The position numbers and the translations under genes were made by a program. A stretch of DNA of 64,000 nucleotides from JASHPR01 sp963729365 (GTDB taxonomy: Bacteria > Actinomycetota > Actinomycetes > Streptosporangiales > Streptosporangiaceae), in the NCBI GenBank assembly GCA_963729365.1, contig CAVSNQ010000002.1:283382-347381 (forward strand), given 5' to 3'. The notes below the pieces were generated by a model. That model was not told where the DNA came from and did not search any database. It saw nothing but the letters and a program-made list of their open reading frames with translations. Positions 9,037-17,430 of the stretch are shown piece after piece. Position 1 is the stretch's first letter; every line of letters begins with the position of its first letter.

Positions 9037-9482
9037 TGCGCCTGCGCCGGGCGCTGGCCCTCGTCCTGTCGATCGCCGTCACCGCCGTCGGCGTGGCGGC
9101 ATGCGGCGCCGGGCGCGACATCCTGGGAACGAACACCAGTCCGTGTTTTCTGGCCCTGCCGGTGGCCAAGCGAGCGGTAGCAGGACGCGGGTCGCTCGAC
9201 GGCGTCCGGCTGGTGGACGTGAGCAGGCTCCCTTCCAGCGACCGGGCTCTGCGCAAACTGCTGGAGCAGCTGCCGATCCCGTCGTCCCACGACGTCTGCC
9301 TGGTCGCCTTCAGCGGCAGCTACAGACCCGGCCAGGTCAAACTGCCCTTCGGGGCAGTCCCAGCGTCAGGCGCGGGCCGGTTTGCCATCGCGGTAGTCAC
9401 GATCCCGAAAGCCGTGCTGCTGGGCACCTTCGTGGTCCAGCGCGAGCCGCTCAGCTTCAGGCGTGAACACGTGGGCTTCTGA
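9033..9482 (+). CDS. Small lipoprotein, unknown function
   Basis: A 149-residue protein with a short basic N-terminus (MMRLRR), a hydrophobic stretch and a lipobox VGVAAC ending at Cys 25, so it is probably a lipid-anchored exported protein. The mature part is about 120 residues, with another two cysteines (PCFLALPVAKRA and HDVCLVAFSG) that could form a disulfide. No family recognised. Its ATG at 9033 overlaps the stop of the UPF0104 gene (a second ATG follows at 9036), so it probably works with that membrane protein at the cell surface; this is inference from coupling. Confidence 0.78.
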   Translation: MMRLRRALALVLSIAVTAVGVAACGAGRDILGTNTSPCFLALPVAKRAVAGRGSLDGVRLVDVSRLPSSDRALRKLLEQLPIPSSHDVCLVAFSGSYRPGQVKLPFGAVPASGAGRFAIAVVTIPKAVLLGTFVVQREPLSFRREHVGF

Positions 9483-9502
9483 GCGCCGACGCGGTTCCTG
9501 GC

Positions 9503-9913
9503 TCAGACGGCCCAGATGGCGTCGAACGCCCGCTGGTCGAGCGGGAGCAGCCAGCACGCGGTGACGTGCTGGCCGGCGATGTCGTACAAGCCCACGGTGG
9601 ACCAGCGATGGCGGACGTTGCGGATCGTGGCGGCGCCATCGGTGAGCGCGGCGACCCGGTTCCCGTCGCCGGCCAGGACGTCGCGCCGCGTCATCCGCAT
9701 CGTGCGACCGGCGAGGTCCCGCCGCCGCCGGAAGTAGCCGAGTACCTCCTCCGGCCCGCGGTAGGTCCCGGCGATGCGGTTGTCGCCCGGGACGGTCCAC
9801 ACGATGTCCGGGGCCAGGAGCTGGCGGAGGGCAGGGCCGGGGCCGCCCGCGTAGAACTCGTTCTGCGCCGTGTGCAGCCGGTCGAGGATGCTGACGGCAG
9901 CGTCCCGGTTCAC
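9503..9913 (-). CDS. SnoaL/NTF2-like protein
   Basis: A 136-residue NTF2-fold protein: AAVSILDRLHTAQNEFYAGG, LLAPDIVWTVPGDNRIAGTY and the family-typical YRGPEEVLGYF after it. It is like the small ketosteroid-isomerase-like proteins of actinobacteria. The GTG at 9913 overlaps the stop of the DUF2867 gene (GTGA), so they are co-translated. The frame stays open far upstream through the DUF2867 gene, but that part is a shadow. Both genes sit divergent to a TetR regulator and behind a candidate operator. Confidence 0.85.
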   Translation of the reverse strand: MNRDAAVSILDRLHTAQNEFYAGGPGPALRQLLAPDIVWTVPGDNRIAGTYRGPEEVLGYFRRRRDLAGRTMRMTRRDVLAGDGNRVAALTDGAATIRNVRHRWSTVGLYDIAGQHVTACWLLPLDQRAFDAIWAV

Positions 9914-10509
9914 AGCGGCACCGCTGCCCGCTTCGGCCAGGCCCGCCCGATCTCGCGGATCATCGCCGGGTACACGATCAGGCGCCGGAACGGCGTGATC
10001 ATGGCCATGTAGCCGGTCCCGAGCAGTCCGTCGGGCTTCACCAGGACGGCCAGCTGGCCGCGGTAGCCGCCTGCCCGGTCCGGGACCCAGCCGACATGCA
10101 GCACCCCGTGGACGGTGCGGTTCACGATCTCCGCGGCCCACTCGTCGCCGGTCAGGTACAGCGGGGTGAACCCGGGCCCGCTGAAGTCCGGGCCGGACGG
10201 GGCGTCCCGCAGGTCGGGCGGCATCCGGTGACGGAGGGTTGGCCGCTCCGGGCCGTGGCGGTGGTCCGGGCCGTCCCAGCCGAGCAGGTCCCCGGCCTTG
10301 AACCGGATCGCCCACAGGGTGCGGGCGACCCGGGAGGAACTGCGCGACGGATCGCCCGAGGCGATCAGCTCGACCAGCCGGAGGAGGTCGTCCGGGCCGC
10401 CCGGCGTCGGCAGCGCCCACACGTCCTCCAGCCGGAAGCCGGCGGTGAGCTCGTGGATTCGCCAGGGCCGGGAGGTGTGCGCGCTGTTCGGGAGCCTCAT
10501 CCAGGGCAT
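9910..10509 (-). CDS. DUF2867 domain protein
   Basis: A 199-residue protein with the DUF2867 pattern: DVWALPTPGGPDDLLRLVEL early, WAIRFKAGDLLGWD in the middle, and TPLYLTGDEWAAEIVNRTVH plus HVGWVPDRAGGYRGQLAVLV late, ending MITPFRRLIVYPAMIREIGR. The family has a START/SRPBCC-like character, but its ligand is unknown. It heads a two-gene unit with the SnoaL-like gene and is divergently paired with a TetR gene across 84 bases containing a palindrome, so it is probably a TetR-controlled function. Confidence 0.85.
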   Translation of the reverse strand: MPWMRLPNSAHTSRPWRIHELTAGFRLEDVWALPTPGGPDDLLRLVELIASGDPSRSSSRVARTLWAIRFKAGDLLGWDGPDHRHGPERPTLRHRMPPDLRDAPSGPDFSGPGFTPLYLTGDEWAAEIVNRTVHGVLHVGWVPDRAGGYRGQLAVLVKPDGLLGTGYMAMITPFRRLIVYPAMIREIGRAWPKRAAVPL

Positions 10510-10511
10510 CC

Positions 10512-10533
10512 ATCCATACAGTAGTGTATGGAT
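10512..10533. promoter_or_regulatory. Candidate TetR operator
   Basis: A perfect inverted repeat with 9-base arms ATCCATACA / TGTATGGAT around a 4-base centre lies between the divergent DUF2867 and TetR genes, only 2 bases from the DUF2867 start codon. It is AT-rich compared with its surroundings and has the size of a TetR-dimer operator. Its position would let it control the DUF2867-SnoaL unit and perhaps the regulator itself. Confidence 0.6.
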
Positions 10534-10593
10534 TCAGGCTAGGCGTGAGCTGGGGAGCTGTCAATGTCACACGGAACGCGATAGGGACAGGCG

Positions 10594-11142
10594 GTGGCCG
10601 CCCCGACCCGTACCCCCCGTGCCCAGTGGATCCAAGAGGGACTGCGGGCTCTGGCCGCCGGCGGCCCGGACGCCGTCCGGATCGAGCCGCTGGCCCGGGC
10701 GCTCGGCGTCACCAGGGGCGGCTTCTACTGGCACTTCGCCGACCGGCGCGCACTGCTGGAGGAAATGCTCGACACGTGGGAGCGGGCGACCACCGAGGAG
10801 GTGATGGAGCGCCTCGAGAGCGAGGGCGGCGACGCCGACGCCAAGCTGCGGCGGCTCTTCGCGCTCACCTCCCGCGGCGTCGTGAAAACCGACCTCGCCA
10901 TCCGCGACTGGTCCCGGCGCGACCAGGCCGTCGCCAGCAGGCTCCGGCGCGTCGACAACCGGCGGATGGGCTACCTGCGCTCGCTGTTCGGCTCTTTCTG
11001 CCCCGACCCCGACGACGTCGAGGCCCGGTGCATGCTCGCCTACTCCCTGCTGATCGGCAACCACTTCATCGCCGCCGATCACGGCCCCCGCAGCCGCGCC
11101 GACGTGCTGGAACTGGCCCTCCGACAGCTCGGGGCCAGGTAA
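10594..11142 (+). CDS. TetR/AcrR family transcriptional regulator
   Basis: A 182-residue regulator. The N-terminal HTH domain reads WIQEGLRALAAGGPDAVRIE, then LARALGVTRGGFYWHFADRR, the usual TetR recognition helix with its FYWHF motif, ending by residue 60. The rest is the helical ligand and dimer domain (CMLAYSLLIGNHFIA near the end). The GTG at 10594 follows a purine-rich stretch (AGGGACAGGC). It is divergent from the DUF2867-SnoaL pair and likely represses it through the palindrome between them. The ligand is unknown. Confidence 0.9.
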   Translation: MAAPTRTPRAQWIQEGLRALAAGGPDAVRIEPLARALGVTRGGFYWHFADRRALLEEMLDTWERATTEEVMERLESEGGDADAKLRRLFALTSRGVVKTDLAIRDWSRRDQAVASRLRRVDNRRMGYLRSLFGSFCPDPDDVEARCMLAYSLLIGNHFIAADHGPRSRADVLELALRQLGAR

Positions 11143-11293
11143 CGCCGTGACACGATTCAGCGACGGCCTGCGCGTCCGCTCCCGGCGTTCCCCGGGCACG
11201 GCGGCTGGATATCCCGGCGTCCCGGGCACGGTGCGTCTGGCCGCCTTTGAGTGCGCTCGACATGACTGAGTACCCCGACGCGGTGCCCGGCGA

Positions 11294-11707
11294 TCAGCGG
11301 TCACAGGCGGGGCAGTACCTGGCCTCCGGTGTCTCGGCCAGCCTCGAGGCGGCGATGACCGCGCCGCACTGCTCGCACCAGCCAAAGCGCCCGGCCGCCA
11401 GCCGGGACAACGCGGCCTCGATCTCGGCCAGCGCGCGCCACTCCGCGACAGCCCGATGCCACATCGCGCTCGCCCGCCGCCAGGCCGCCTGACGCGCGTC
11501 CGGGCCGCCGCCGGCGTCCGCGGCGGCTTCCCGGGCATCGCGGCAGGCCAGCCACAACGCGGTGGCCCGCTCTCGCCGCTCCTGCCCCAAGAACCCGAGC
11601 AGGGCACGCCATTGCGGCAGCGCTGCCGGGTGCAGGTGCCGTGCCTCGGCTGCCGGGCTGCGCCGTGCCGCCGCACGCGGCGGGAAGATACCTAGATCTG
11701 CCGGCAT
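11294..11707 (-). CDS. DksA/TraR C4-type zinc finger protein
   Basis: A 137-residue protein with a helical N-terminal two thirds and a C-terminal zinc finger CEQCGAVIAASRL...RYCPACDR (two CxxC pairs), the TraR/DksA arrangement. ALSRLAAGRFGWCEQCG is the typical helix leading into the finger. Members bind RNA polymerase or DNA in proteobacteria; the actinobacterial ones are less studied. The ATG at 11707 has GGAAGGA 6 bases upstream. It stands alone: the TetR gene is convergent and a lipoprotein gene lies 300 bases upstream. Confidence 0.82.
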   Translation of the reverse strand: MPADLGIFPPRAAARRSPAAEARHLHPAALPQWRALLGFLGQERRERATALWLACRDAREAAADAGGGPDARQAAWRRASAMWHRAVAEWRALAEIEAALSRLAAGRFGWCEQCGAVIAASRLAETPEARYCPACDR

Positions 11708-11832
11708 TGCATTCCTTCCGTCAGGTTGCTCCGCCTCCAGGTCGCGGTCAGACCGCTGTTACCCGCAGGCCAGCCAGGGCCGACCCTTGCCGGCTGGTGT
11801 GAATGCCGCTGTGACCACCGGGCCGCCCGCCA

Positions 11833-11873
11833 GGCCGGGCCCTGGTACGCGCGCCCTCCCGGCGGGCCCGGCC
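11833..11873 (-). terminator. GC-rich stem-loop (possible terminator)
   Basis: Perfect 10-base arms GGCCGGGCCC / GGGCCCGGCC with a 21-base loop, 138 bases past the stop of the Ser/Thr/Pro-rich surface protein on the minus strand. No U-tract follows, as is usual in high-GC actinomycetes. The remaining bases of the 11708-12010 gap show nothing else I can support. Confidence 0.35.
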
Positions 11874-12010
11874 GGGCGCCACAACGGCCATTCGGCCGCC
11901 GACGCCGTGATCCGGCCGCAGCGGACCACCTGCCCCTGACCGTCAACGTGATCACGCGGCACGCGGCGAGATGAGGTCGTTACCTCCGCATGGCCCAGTG
12001 GGCACCCGTG

Positions 12011-12448
12011 TCAGCGGTTCCTGATGACTTTTCTGCGGTAGGCGATGCTCCCGGCGCCGGCCAGGATCGCCGCGATGCCGAGCCCGAAGAGCAGGGAGTG
12101 CTGGAAGCCGGCCGTGCCACCGCCGCCAGTGGCCGGGGCAGCGGTGGAGAACGGGCTCGGCGCCGCCGAAGGGCTGGGCGTAGGAGTGGCCGTGGGGGTG
12201 ATCGTGGGGCTGGCCGACGCGGTGGCCGTGGGGCTAACGCTCGCGCTCGGCGTAGTGACACTGGCCGTGCCACTTGGCAGGCTAGTAGGTGTTACCGAGC
12301 CGGTCCCGCCGGGCGAAATTGGTGGCGGTGTCGCCGCGGGCGTGGACCCCGAGCAGGCCGAGACCGCCGCCGAAGCGAGTATGGCTAAGGCGGCGCCCAC
12401 GACGGTCAGCCTCGCTCTGAGGCCCGTCCCCCTGATGGTTGCGCGCAT
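12011..12448 (-). CDS. Secreted Ser/Thr/Pro-rich protein with C-terminal membrane anchor
   Basis: A 145-residue exported protein. The N-terminus is a signal peptide (LTVVGAALAILASAAVSAC); the Cys near residue 32 could be a lipobox cysteine. Residues about 35-105 are a low-complexity Thr/Ser/Pro/Ala stalk. Then APATGGGG, a hydrophobic helix (LLFGLGIAAILAGAGSIAY) and a basic tail RRKVIRNR: the layout of a cell-wall-sorted or tail-anchored protein. PATGG only loosely resembles sortase motifs (LPxTG, LAxTG), so anchoring by sortase is uncertain. No globular domain, so probably a surface stalk. Confidence 0.7.
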   Translation of the reverse strand: MRATIRGTGLRARLTVVGAALAILASAAVSACSGSTPAATPPPISPGGTGSVTPTSLPSGTASVTTPSASVSPTATASASPTITPTATPTPSPSAAPSPFSTAAPATGGGGTAGFQHSLLFGLGIAAILAGAGSIAYRRKVIRNR

Positions 12449-12984
12449 CTTTATGGCGCCTCCTCATGCCTCCGGCAGGTGGCGGACACGTTTCCCGGTC
12501 CCGGCATCCGAAGAGGAATCGCGGGCCAGTCAGGACGCGCCTGGCGCACGGTGGCCGAGGGCAGGTCCCGGGAGCGCCGACGGCCATAAAGGTAAAGCCC
12601 ATAGACGGCACAGACATGCAATGGCCTGTTCATCACTGGAATATTAGGCTACGCGATTAGCGCGACCTCGGGAAGACGGAGGACCTCAGCGCCCTCGGCC
12701 GGCGGCCGCGGCCAGGCCGGCCGGTGAGTGAGCGGCGATCAGGTCGCGGCACCGCCCGATCAGCACGTGCTGGAACGACCGGGTAGCGGCCCCCTCGGCG
12801 AGGATCGCCAGCGGGCCCGACGATCACACACGGTCACCGAAGCCGGGCCAGGCCGGCCACGGGCAGACGCTTACCGGCAGGACTCCGGGCGCATATCACA
12901 CTGGTCGTTCACGAAGGCCCTAGCAGGACGGTTTCCCGGCAGACGGACCCAGAGGTATCGTCTGGGGGAAGAACAGGGGGAAAG
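12449..12984. other. Intergenic region upstream of the conservon
   Basis: About 540 bases separate the minus-strand surface protein from the conservon leader. I see no convincing gene: open frames here lack a ribosome-binding site or recognisable product. The stretch near 12590-12660 is more AT-rich and may hold the promoter of the minus-strand gene, and the purine run at 12961-12984 is the ribosome-binding region of the leader peptide. Confidence 0.4.
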
Positions 12985-13074
12985 GTGACCTTCTCGCGCC
13001 TCTTGCCTGAGGTGGCCTCGGGAATTGCCAAGTGCCTCGGAGCAGTTTCCGAGATTTGCGAGGACGCGCAATGA
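12985..13074 (+). CDS. Putative 29-residue leader peptide of the conservon kinase gene
   Basis: A GTG at 12985, preceded by a strong purine run (AGGGGGAAAG), opens a 29-codon frame (VTFSRLLPEVASGIAKCLGA, then nine more residues ending EDAQ). Its TGA (13072-13074) overlaps the ATG of the kinase gene at 13071. The ribosome-binding site is stronger than that of the kinase itself. It could be a translational-coupling leader, or the kinase could start upstream in its own frame (GTG at 13032), making this incidental. No homologue is known to me. Confidence 0.4.
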   Translation: MTFSRLLPEVASGIAKCLGAVSEICEDAQ

Positions 13075-15686
13075 GCCGGTCCGGTTCTGCCGATGCCACC
13101 CCGCCCCGCGCTTTGCCCGCCCAGCGTGGCGCGGGCTCCGTGCTGGCCCTGCGAAACTGGCGGGTGGCCCGCCGACTGATCGTCCTGGTGGCCATTCCGA
13201 CGGTGCTGGGCCTGGCGCTCACCGGGCTGCGGGTCACTGACACGATACGCAGCGCGGAGGCGTACGGCCAGGTCGGCCGGCTAGCGGTGGTGGGTCAGGA
13301 GGTCACCGGCTTAGCGTCGGCGATGGAGGACGAGCGGGCGAACACGGCCGCGTTCATCACGGCCGGGCGCCCGGCCGCAGGCCTTCCGGGCCTGCACCGG
13401 CGGTATCAGGTCACCGACGACTGGGCGGCCACGACGCGCCAGCTAATTCTGCGGCTGGGCGGCGGCTACCCGGCCCAGACGCGGGCCAGCGCGGCCACGG
13501 TCCTGGCCAGCATCGCCGAGCTACCCGGCCTGCGCAGGCACGCGACGCAGAGCCAGGCTCCCGCGCTGGCCGTGATCAACGGCTATTCCGCGGCGATAGC
13601 TGGCCTGTTCTCGGTCAACAACGGCATCGCCGACTTGAGCGGCAGCTCAGCGCTGGCCACCAGCGTGCGCGCGCTGGGCTCGCTGTCCAGGATGAGGGAC
13701 CAGGCCTCGCAGCAGCAGGCCATCCTCGGCGTGGCGCTCGCCGAGGGTCGCTTCGGGCCGGGGGCGCTCACCGCGCTGACCATCGCCCAGGCGCAACAGG
13801 CCAGTGACCTCGTATCGTTCCGCAGCTCGGCGACTCCCGAGGAGAGCTGGGCCCTCACTGACACCATGGCCCGCCCCCCGGCCAGGCAGGCCCGGGCTAT
13901 CGAACAGCGAGCGACGGCGGCCGGTGATGGCCCGTTGACCCTCGGCCCCCACGCCAGCCAGCAATGGCGGACCGGGACGTCCTACACGGTCGCCTGGATG
14001 GGTGCTGCCGAGCGGCAGCTGGCGGCCTGGATCACGGCCTACGCTCAGTCCCTGCAGCGCAGCGCGATGCGGTCCGCGATAATCACGGGCGGCGCGGCGC
14101 TGGCCGCCTTGATCCTTATCCTGCTGGTCACCTTGATCATCGTCAGGTCCCTGGTGCTCCCGCTGCGACGGCTCGAAGCAGCCGCCCTGGATGTCGCCGG
14201 GGTACGCCTGCCTGCGGAGGTCCGCGCGCTGGGCGCGGCCGGGAACGAACCCCCTCCACTGGTGACGCCGGTCGACGTGCCGTCCACCGACGAGATCGGC
14301 CAGGTCGCCCGCGCCTTCGACCAGGTACACCGGGAAGCGGTGCGGCTGGCTGGGGAAGAGGCCCGGCTGCGGGGGGACAGCGTCAGTGCCATCTACGCAA
14401 GTTTCTTCCGGCGCAGCCATTCCCTGCTGGAACGGCTGCTGCGGCTGATCGACGGCCTGGAACTCGGCGAGGATGACCCGGAACGGCTGGCCACTCTGTT
14501 CCAGATGGATCATCTGGCCACGCGGTTGCGGCGCAACTCAGACACCACGCACGTCCTCGCAGGGCACGAGACACCGCACCACCGGACCGAGCCGGTCACC
14601 CTGGTGGACGTGCTTCGGGCCGCGGTATCCGAGATCGAGCAGTACGACCGGGTCGTTCTCAACGCGCAGCAGGGTGTCTCGGTCAGCGGGAGCGCTGCGG
14701 CCGACATCGTGCACCTGCTGGCCGAGCTGCTGGACAACGCCACCACGTTTTCGCCCAAGACGACCCAGGTCATCATGTCCGGGCACACAGTGCGCGGGGG
14801 CGGCTCGCTGATCAAGATTACCGACTGCGGAACGGGTATGCCCGAGGAGCAGCTGACCCAGCTCAACTGGCAGCTGGCCCACCCGGACCTCGCCGACGTG
14901 ACGGTGTCCCCGCAGTTGGGCTTGTTCGCGGTCGCGCAGCTAGCGGCGCGGCACGGCATCAAGGTGGCGCTGGGGCTGTCGCCGGGCGGCGGTGCCACTG
15001 CCGAAATACACCTTCCCGCCGCGCTGATCGCGCCAGACGCCAGGGCCGGCGGCTGGGCGGGACCAGCTGGCGAAGCCCTCCGGGCCAGGGCCGGCCGGGG
15101 AGCCGTGGCTGCGGCAGCGGATCCGCGGTCCTCATCTCCCTGGTTCCCGGCGCGGCCAAAGTTTGCCGCAGGGCCGGAGATCGTCCCCCTCGATGCCGTC
15201 CCGCTGCCGCTCGGCGCGCCGTTGCCATCCCCGGCCCCGCCCGCCCCTCCCGCCGCGACCAGGCCGGAGCCGGCAGGCGCGGAGCAGAGCGGCGCGCTGC
15301 CCATCTTCGAGGCCGTCGGATCTGACTATTTCGATACCTGCGGCCAGGACCTGCCCGAGCCGAGCGAGCCGCAAGCCAGCCAGCCGACGCTGGCGGAGGA
15401 GCCGGCCTCGGCACCTTCGGCCTCCCCCGCTGACGGCTGGCGTGCCGCGGCGGCGGACAGCACCCCGGCCGCTGGTGCCGTGACCTCCGCCGGGCTGCCG
15501 CAGCGGATTCCGCAGGCCAACCTCGTCCTCGGTGCCGCCGCTGACCGGGAGGCCCGGCAAGCCACGGCGGCCGAATCGGCGCAGATCGCGGTAGGCAGGC
15601 TGGCCAGCTTCCAGCGGGGCTCCCGGCGGGCCAGGGCGGTGACCCGGATCGACCGCGACGCGAAGCGGTCATCCGAGGACGACTGA
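13071..15686 (+). CDS. NIT-domain sensor histidine kinase-like protein (conservon CvnA type)
   Basis: An 871-residue membrane sensor. A first TM lies near residues 35-55 (LIVLVAIPTVLGLALTGL) and a second near 335-360 (ILILLVTLIIVRSLVLPL). Between them is the nitrate/nitrite-sensing (NIT) extracellular domain. Next come a HAMP segment, the dimerisation helices (FFRRSHSLLERLLRLIDGLE) and a GHKL ATPase with N box LLAELLDNATTFSP and G box DCGTGMPEE. The last 200 residues are disordered Pro/Ala. The phosphoacceptor His is not obvious, as in other CvnA proteins. The ATG at 13071 has GAGG upstream; GTG 13032 is the alternative. A rare TTA codon lies at 13311. A roadblock gene follows, but no CvnC or CvnD. 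Confidence 0.88.
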   Translation: MSRSGSADATPPRALPAQRGAGSVLALRNWRVARRLIVLVAIPTVLGLALTGLRVTDTIRSAEAYGQVGRLAVVGQEVTGLASAMEDERANTAAFITAGRPAAGLPGLHRRYQVTDDWAATTRQLILRLGGGYPAQTRASAATVLASIAELPGLRRHATQSQAPALAVINGYSAAIAGLFSVNNGIADLSGSSALATSVRALGSLSRMRDQASQQQAILGVALAEGRFGPGALTALTIAQAQQASDLVSFRSSATPEESWALTDTMARPPARQARAIEQRATAAGDGPLTLGPHASQQWRTGTSYTVAWMGAAERQLAAWITAYAQSLQRSAMRSAIITGGAALAALILILLVTLIIVRSLVLPLRRLEAAALDVAGVRLPAEVRALGAAGNEPPPLVTPVDVPSTDEIGQVARAFDQVHREAVRLAGEEARLRGDSVSAIYASFFRRSHSLLERLLRLIDGLELGEDDPERLATLFQMDHLATRLRRNSDTTHVLAGHETPHHRTEPVTLVDVLRAAVSEIEQYDRVVLNAQQGVSVSGSAAADIVHLLAELLDNATTFSPKTTQVIMSGHTVRGGGSLIKITDCGTGMPEEQLTQLNWQLAHPDLADVTVSPQLGLFAVAQLAARHGIKVALGLSPGGGATAEIHLPAALIAPDARAGGWAGPAGEALRARAGRGAVAAAADPRSSSPWFPARPKFAAGPEIVPLDAVPLPLGAPLPSPAPPAPPAATRPEPAGAEQSGALPIFEAVGSDYFDTCGQDLPEPSEPQASQPTLAEEPASAPSASPADGWRAAAADSTPAAGAVTSAGLPQRIPQANLVLGAAADREARQATAAESAQIAVGRLASFQRGSRRARAVTRIDRDAKRSSEDD

Positions 15687-15696
15687 GAGGAAGCAT

Positions 15697-16158
15697 GTGG
15701 ATCCGGCCTTACCTTCGCAGGACCTCGACCGGCTCATCACCGACTTCACCGAGCGTGTTCCCGAGGTGGTGCGCGCCCTCGTGGTGTCCTCGGACGGCGT
15801 CCCGGTGGCAGCATCCGGCCGGATGCAGCCTGATCAATTAGAGAAGCTCTCCGTGATCACCTCCGGCTTGATCGGCTTGGCCCGTGGCGCGGTCCAGGTA
15901 TCCGACGGCGGTGCCTTCACCCAGGCCCTGGTGACCATGGAACGGAGCACCCTCGTGATCATGGCGATCGATGACGGAGCGAGCCTCGCCGTGCTCACCA
16001 CCGCCGCAGCCGACCTTGACCAGGTCGCATACGAGATGACAATCCTGGTGGAACAGGCTGGCAGCATATTCACCCCGCCCGGCCGCAGCGCGGTCGCTGA
16101 CACGGGCAGCACTGCGCCGGCCACCTCATCCTCCGGCCAGACGTGTGAGCCAAACTGA
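15697..16158 (+). CDS. Roadblock/LC7 domain protein (conservon CvnB type)
   Basis: A 153-residue protein with the roadblock/LC7 fold: LDRLITDFTERVPEVVRALV, VVSSDGVPVAASGRM, then GLARGAVQVSDGGAFTQALV and the strand TLVIMAIDDGASLAVLT, ending with AYEMTILVEQAG and a disordered tail. In Streptomyces conservons this protein partners the CvnA kinase and modulates the CvnD small GTPase. The GTG at 15697 follows GAGAGGAAG, 10 bases after the kinase stop, so they are one operon. After its stop the opposite strand begins, and no CvnC or CvnD follows. Confidence 0.9.
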   Translation: MDPALPSQDLDRLITDFTERVPEVVRALVVSSDGVPVAASGRMQPDQLEKLSVITSGLIGLARGAVQVSDGGAFTQALVTMERSTLVIMAIDDGASLAVLTTAAADLDQVAYEMTILVEQAGSIFTPPGRSAVADTGSTAPATSSSGQTCEPN

Positions 16159-16205
16159 TCCGCACCAGGGGCCCCCGCTGACTTGATCGGCGCCGGCCCG
16201 CCCGC

Positions 16206-17234
16206 TCACCAGCCCCGCAGGTCCACCGGCCACGCCTCCAGGACCCGGTCACCCGCCACCAGGTACAGGCGCTCGTGGTAGGCCACGGTGGGGTCGACGT
16301 GGGCCGGCAGCACCCGGACCTGGTCGCCCACCTGGGGCAGCGACGCCCCCTCGGGCGGCGAGAAGACAATGTGCTCGTCGGAGCAGTACCACACGGCCGA
16401 GCCATCGGACAGCGACGGGTTGCCATGGTCCATGCCGAGCGCCTTCAGCCCGCAGTCGGCCACCGCCCACCCGCCCGGGTTGACCGATACCACGGTGGCC
16501 AGGATGCTCAGGGCCTGCCCGAATGGCAGGCCGATGGCGGCATAGGCGGTGTCCATCAGGGCGTAGGAGCCGGCCTGCAACTCGGTGGCCGACTCGTTGA
16601 GGTCCCAGCTGCCAGTCCCCCCGGCCGAGCGCACCGGACCTCCCACCGCGGCATGGGCCCGCTCCAGCAGGGCCATGCTGTCCGCCACCTGGCGGGCCCG
16701 GTCGGCCCGGTCGCTCACCGCCATGGCGTGCCCTTCGTAGCCCATCACCCCCCGCACCTCCAGGCCGGCGCCGCGGGCCAGCTCGGCCAGGGACCCTGCG
16801 TCGTCGGGCGAGCAGCCGCAGCGGGGCAGGCCGACGTTGACGTCGATCAGGACCTCGCGCAGCCCGGCCCGCTGGGCGGCGTGCACGGTGGCCGGCGAAT
16901 CCACCGCCACCGTCACCCTGGCCCCGGCCGCCACCAGGGCGCCCAGGCGGGATGCGTCGAGCACTTCGTTGCCCAGCAGGAGGTCCTGGCCCAGGCCGGC
17001 CGCCACCATACCCTCAACCTCCCGGATGGTGGCGCAGGTGAACCCGGGGTGGCCGCTGCTGCGCTGGTGGCGGGCCAGCTCGGTGCACTTGTGGGCCTTG
17101 ACGTGGGGCCGCAGGCGCTCGCCGGGCCACGCTTCGGCCATGCGGGCCAGGTTGGCCTCCAAGATGGCGGCGTCCACCAGGGGTGCCGGGGTCTGCAGGC
17201 CGGCCAGGCTGCGGGGGACGGGCGCGGTGGTCAT
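16206..17234 (-). CDS. D-threonine aldolase-like PLP enzyme (DSD1 family)
   Basis: A fold-type III PLP enzyme of the alanine racemase/D-threonine aldolase group, 342 residues. The Schiff-base lysine is in RPHVKAHKCTELARHQ. The PLP phosphate region is GGTGSWDLN followed by TELQAGSYALMD. The C-terminal beta domain carries LPAHVDPTVAYHERLYLVAG, whose His and Asp resemble the metal site of D-threonine aldolase and D-serine dehydratase. It likely cleaves or dehydrates a beta-hydroxy-D-amino acid. ATG start at 17234. It stands alone, convergent with the conservon. Confidence 0.85.
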   Translation of the reverse strand: MTTAPVPRSLAGLQTPAPLVDAAILEANLARMAEAWPGERLRPHVKAHKCTELARHQRSSGHPGFTCATIREVEGMVAAGLGQDLLLGNEVLDASRLGALVAAGARVTVAVDSPATVHAAQRAGLREVLIDVNVGLPRCGCSPDDAGSLAELARGAGLEVRGVMGYEGHAMAVSDRADRARQVADSMALLERAHAAVGGPVRSAGGTGSWDLNESATELQAGSYALMDTAYAAIGLPFGQALSILATVVSVNPGGWAVADCGLKALGMDHGNPSLSDGSAVWYCSDEHIVFSPPEGASLPQVGDQVRVLPAHVDPTVAYHERLYLVAGDRVLEAWPVDLRGW

Positions 17235-17430
17235 TGTGCCAGTATGTCCGGTGCGCGAACCGCGGCGCTGGTGATCAGGTGCAGCATGAGCGAGAGGGCC
17301 GGTCAGTGGCCAGGCGCTGTAGTGCAGCTTTCACGGGGAGCGCTGGGCACGAGTCCGGCACGCGGCACGGTAGCTGGGCCAGCCCGGATCCGGCTGGCCC
17401 AGCGCCTCAGTTGCGGTCGCGACCCGCTGG

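Noticed and set aside
9503..10570. 355-codon minus-strand frame covering the SnoaL and DUF2867 genes
   Set aside because: Its N-terminal two thirds is the wrong frame of the DUF2867 gene; only the last 136 codons are a real protein.
12728..12988. 86-codon plus-strand frame in the gap before the conservon
   Set aside because: No ribosome-binding site, no recognisable sequence and poor start context; the 29-codon leader is better placed.
15697..16158. Roadblock gene as part of a full four-gene conservon
   Set aside because: The downstream DUF742 and GTPase genes are missing; the following gene lies on the opposite strand.
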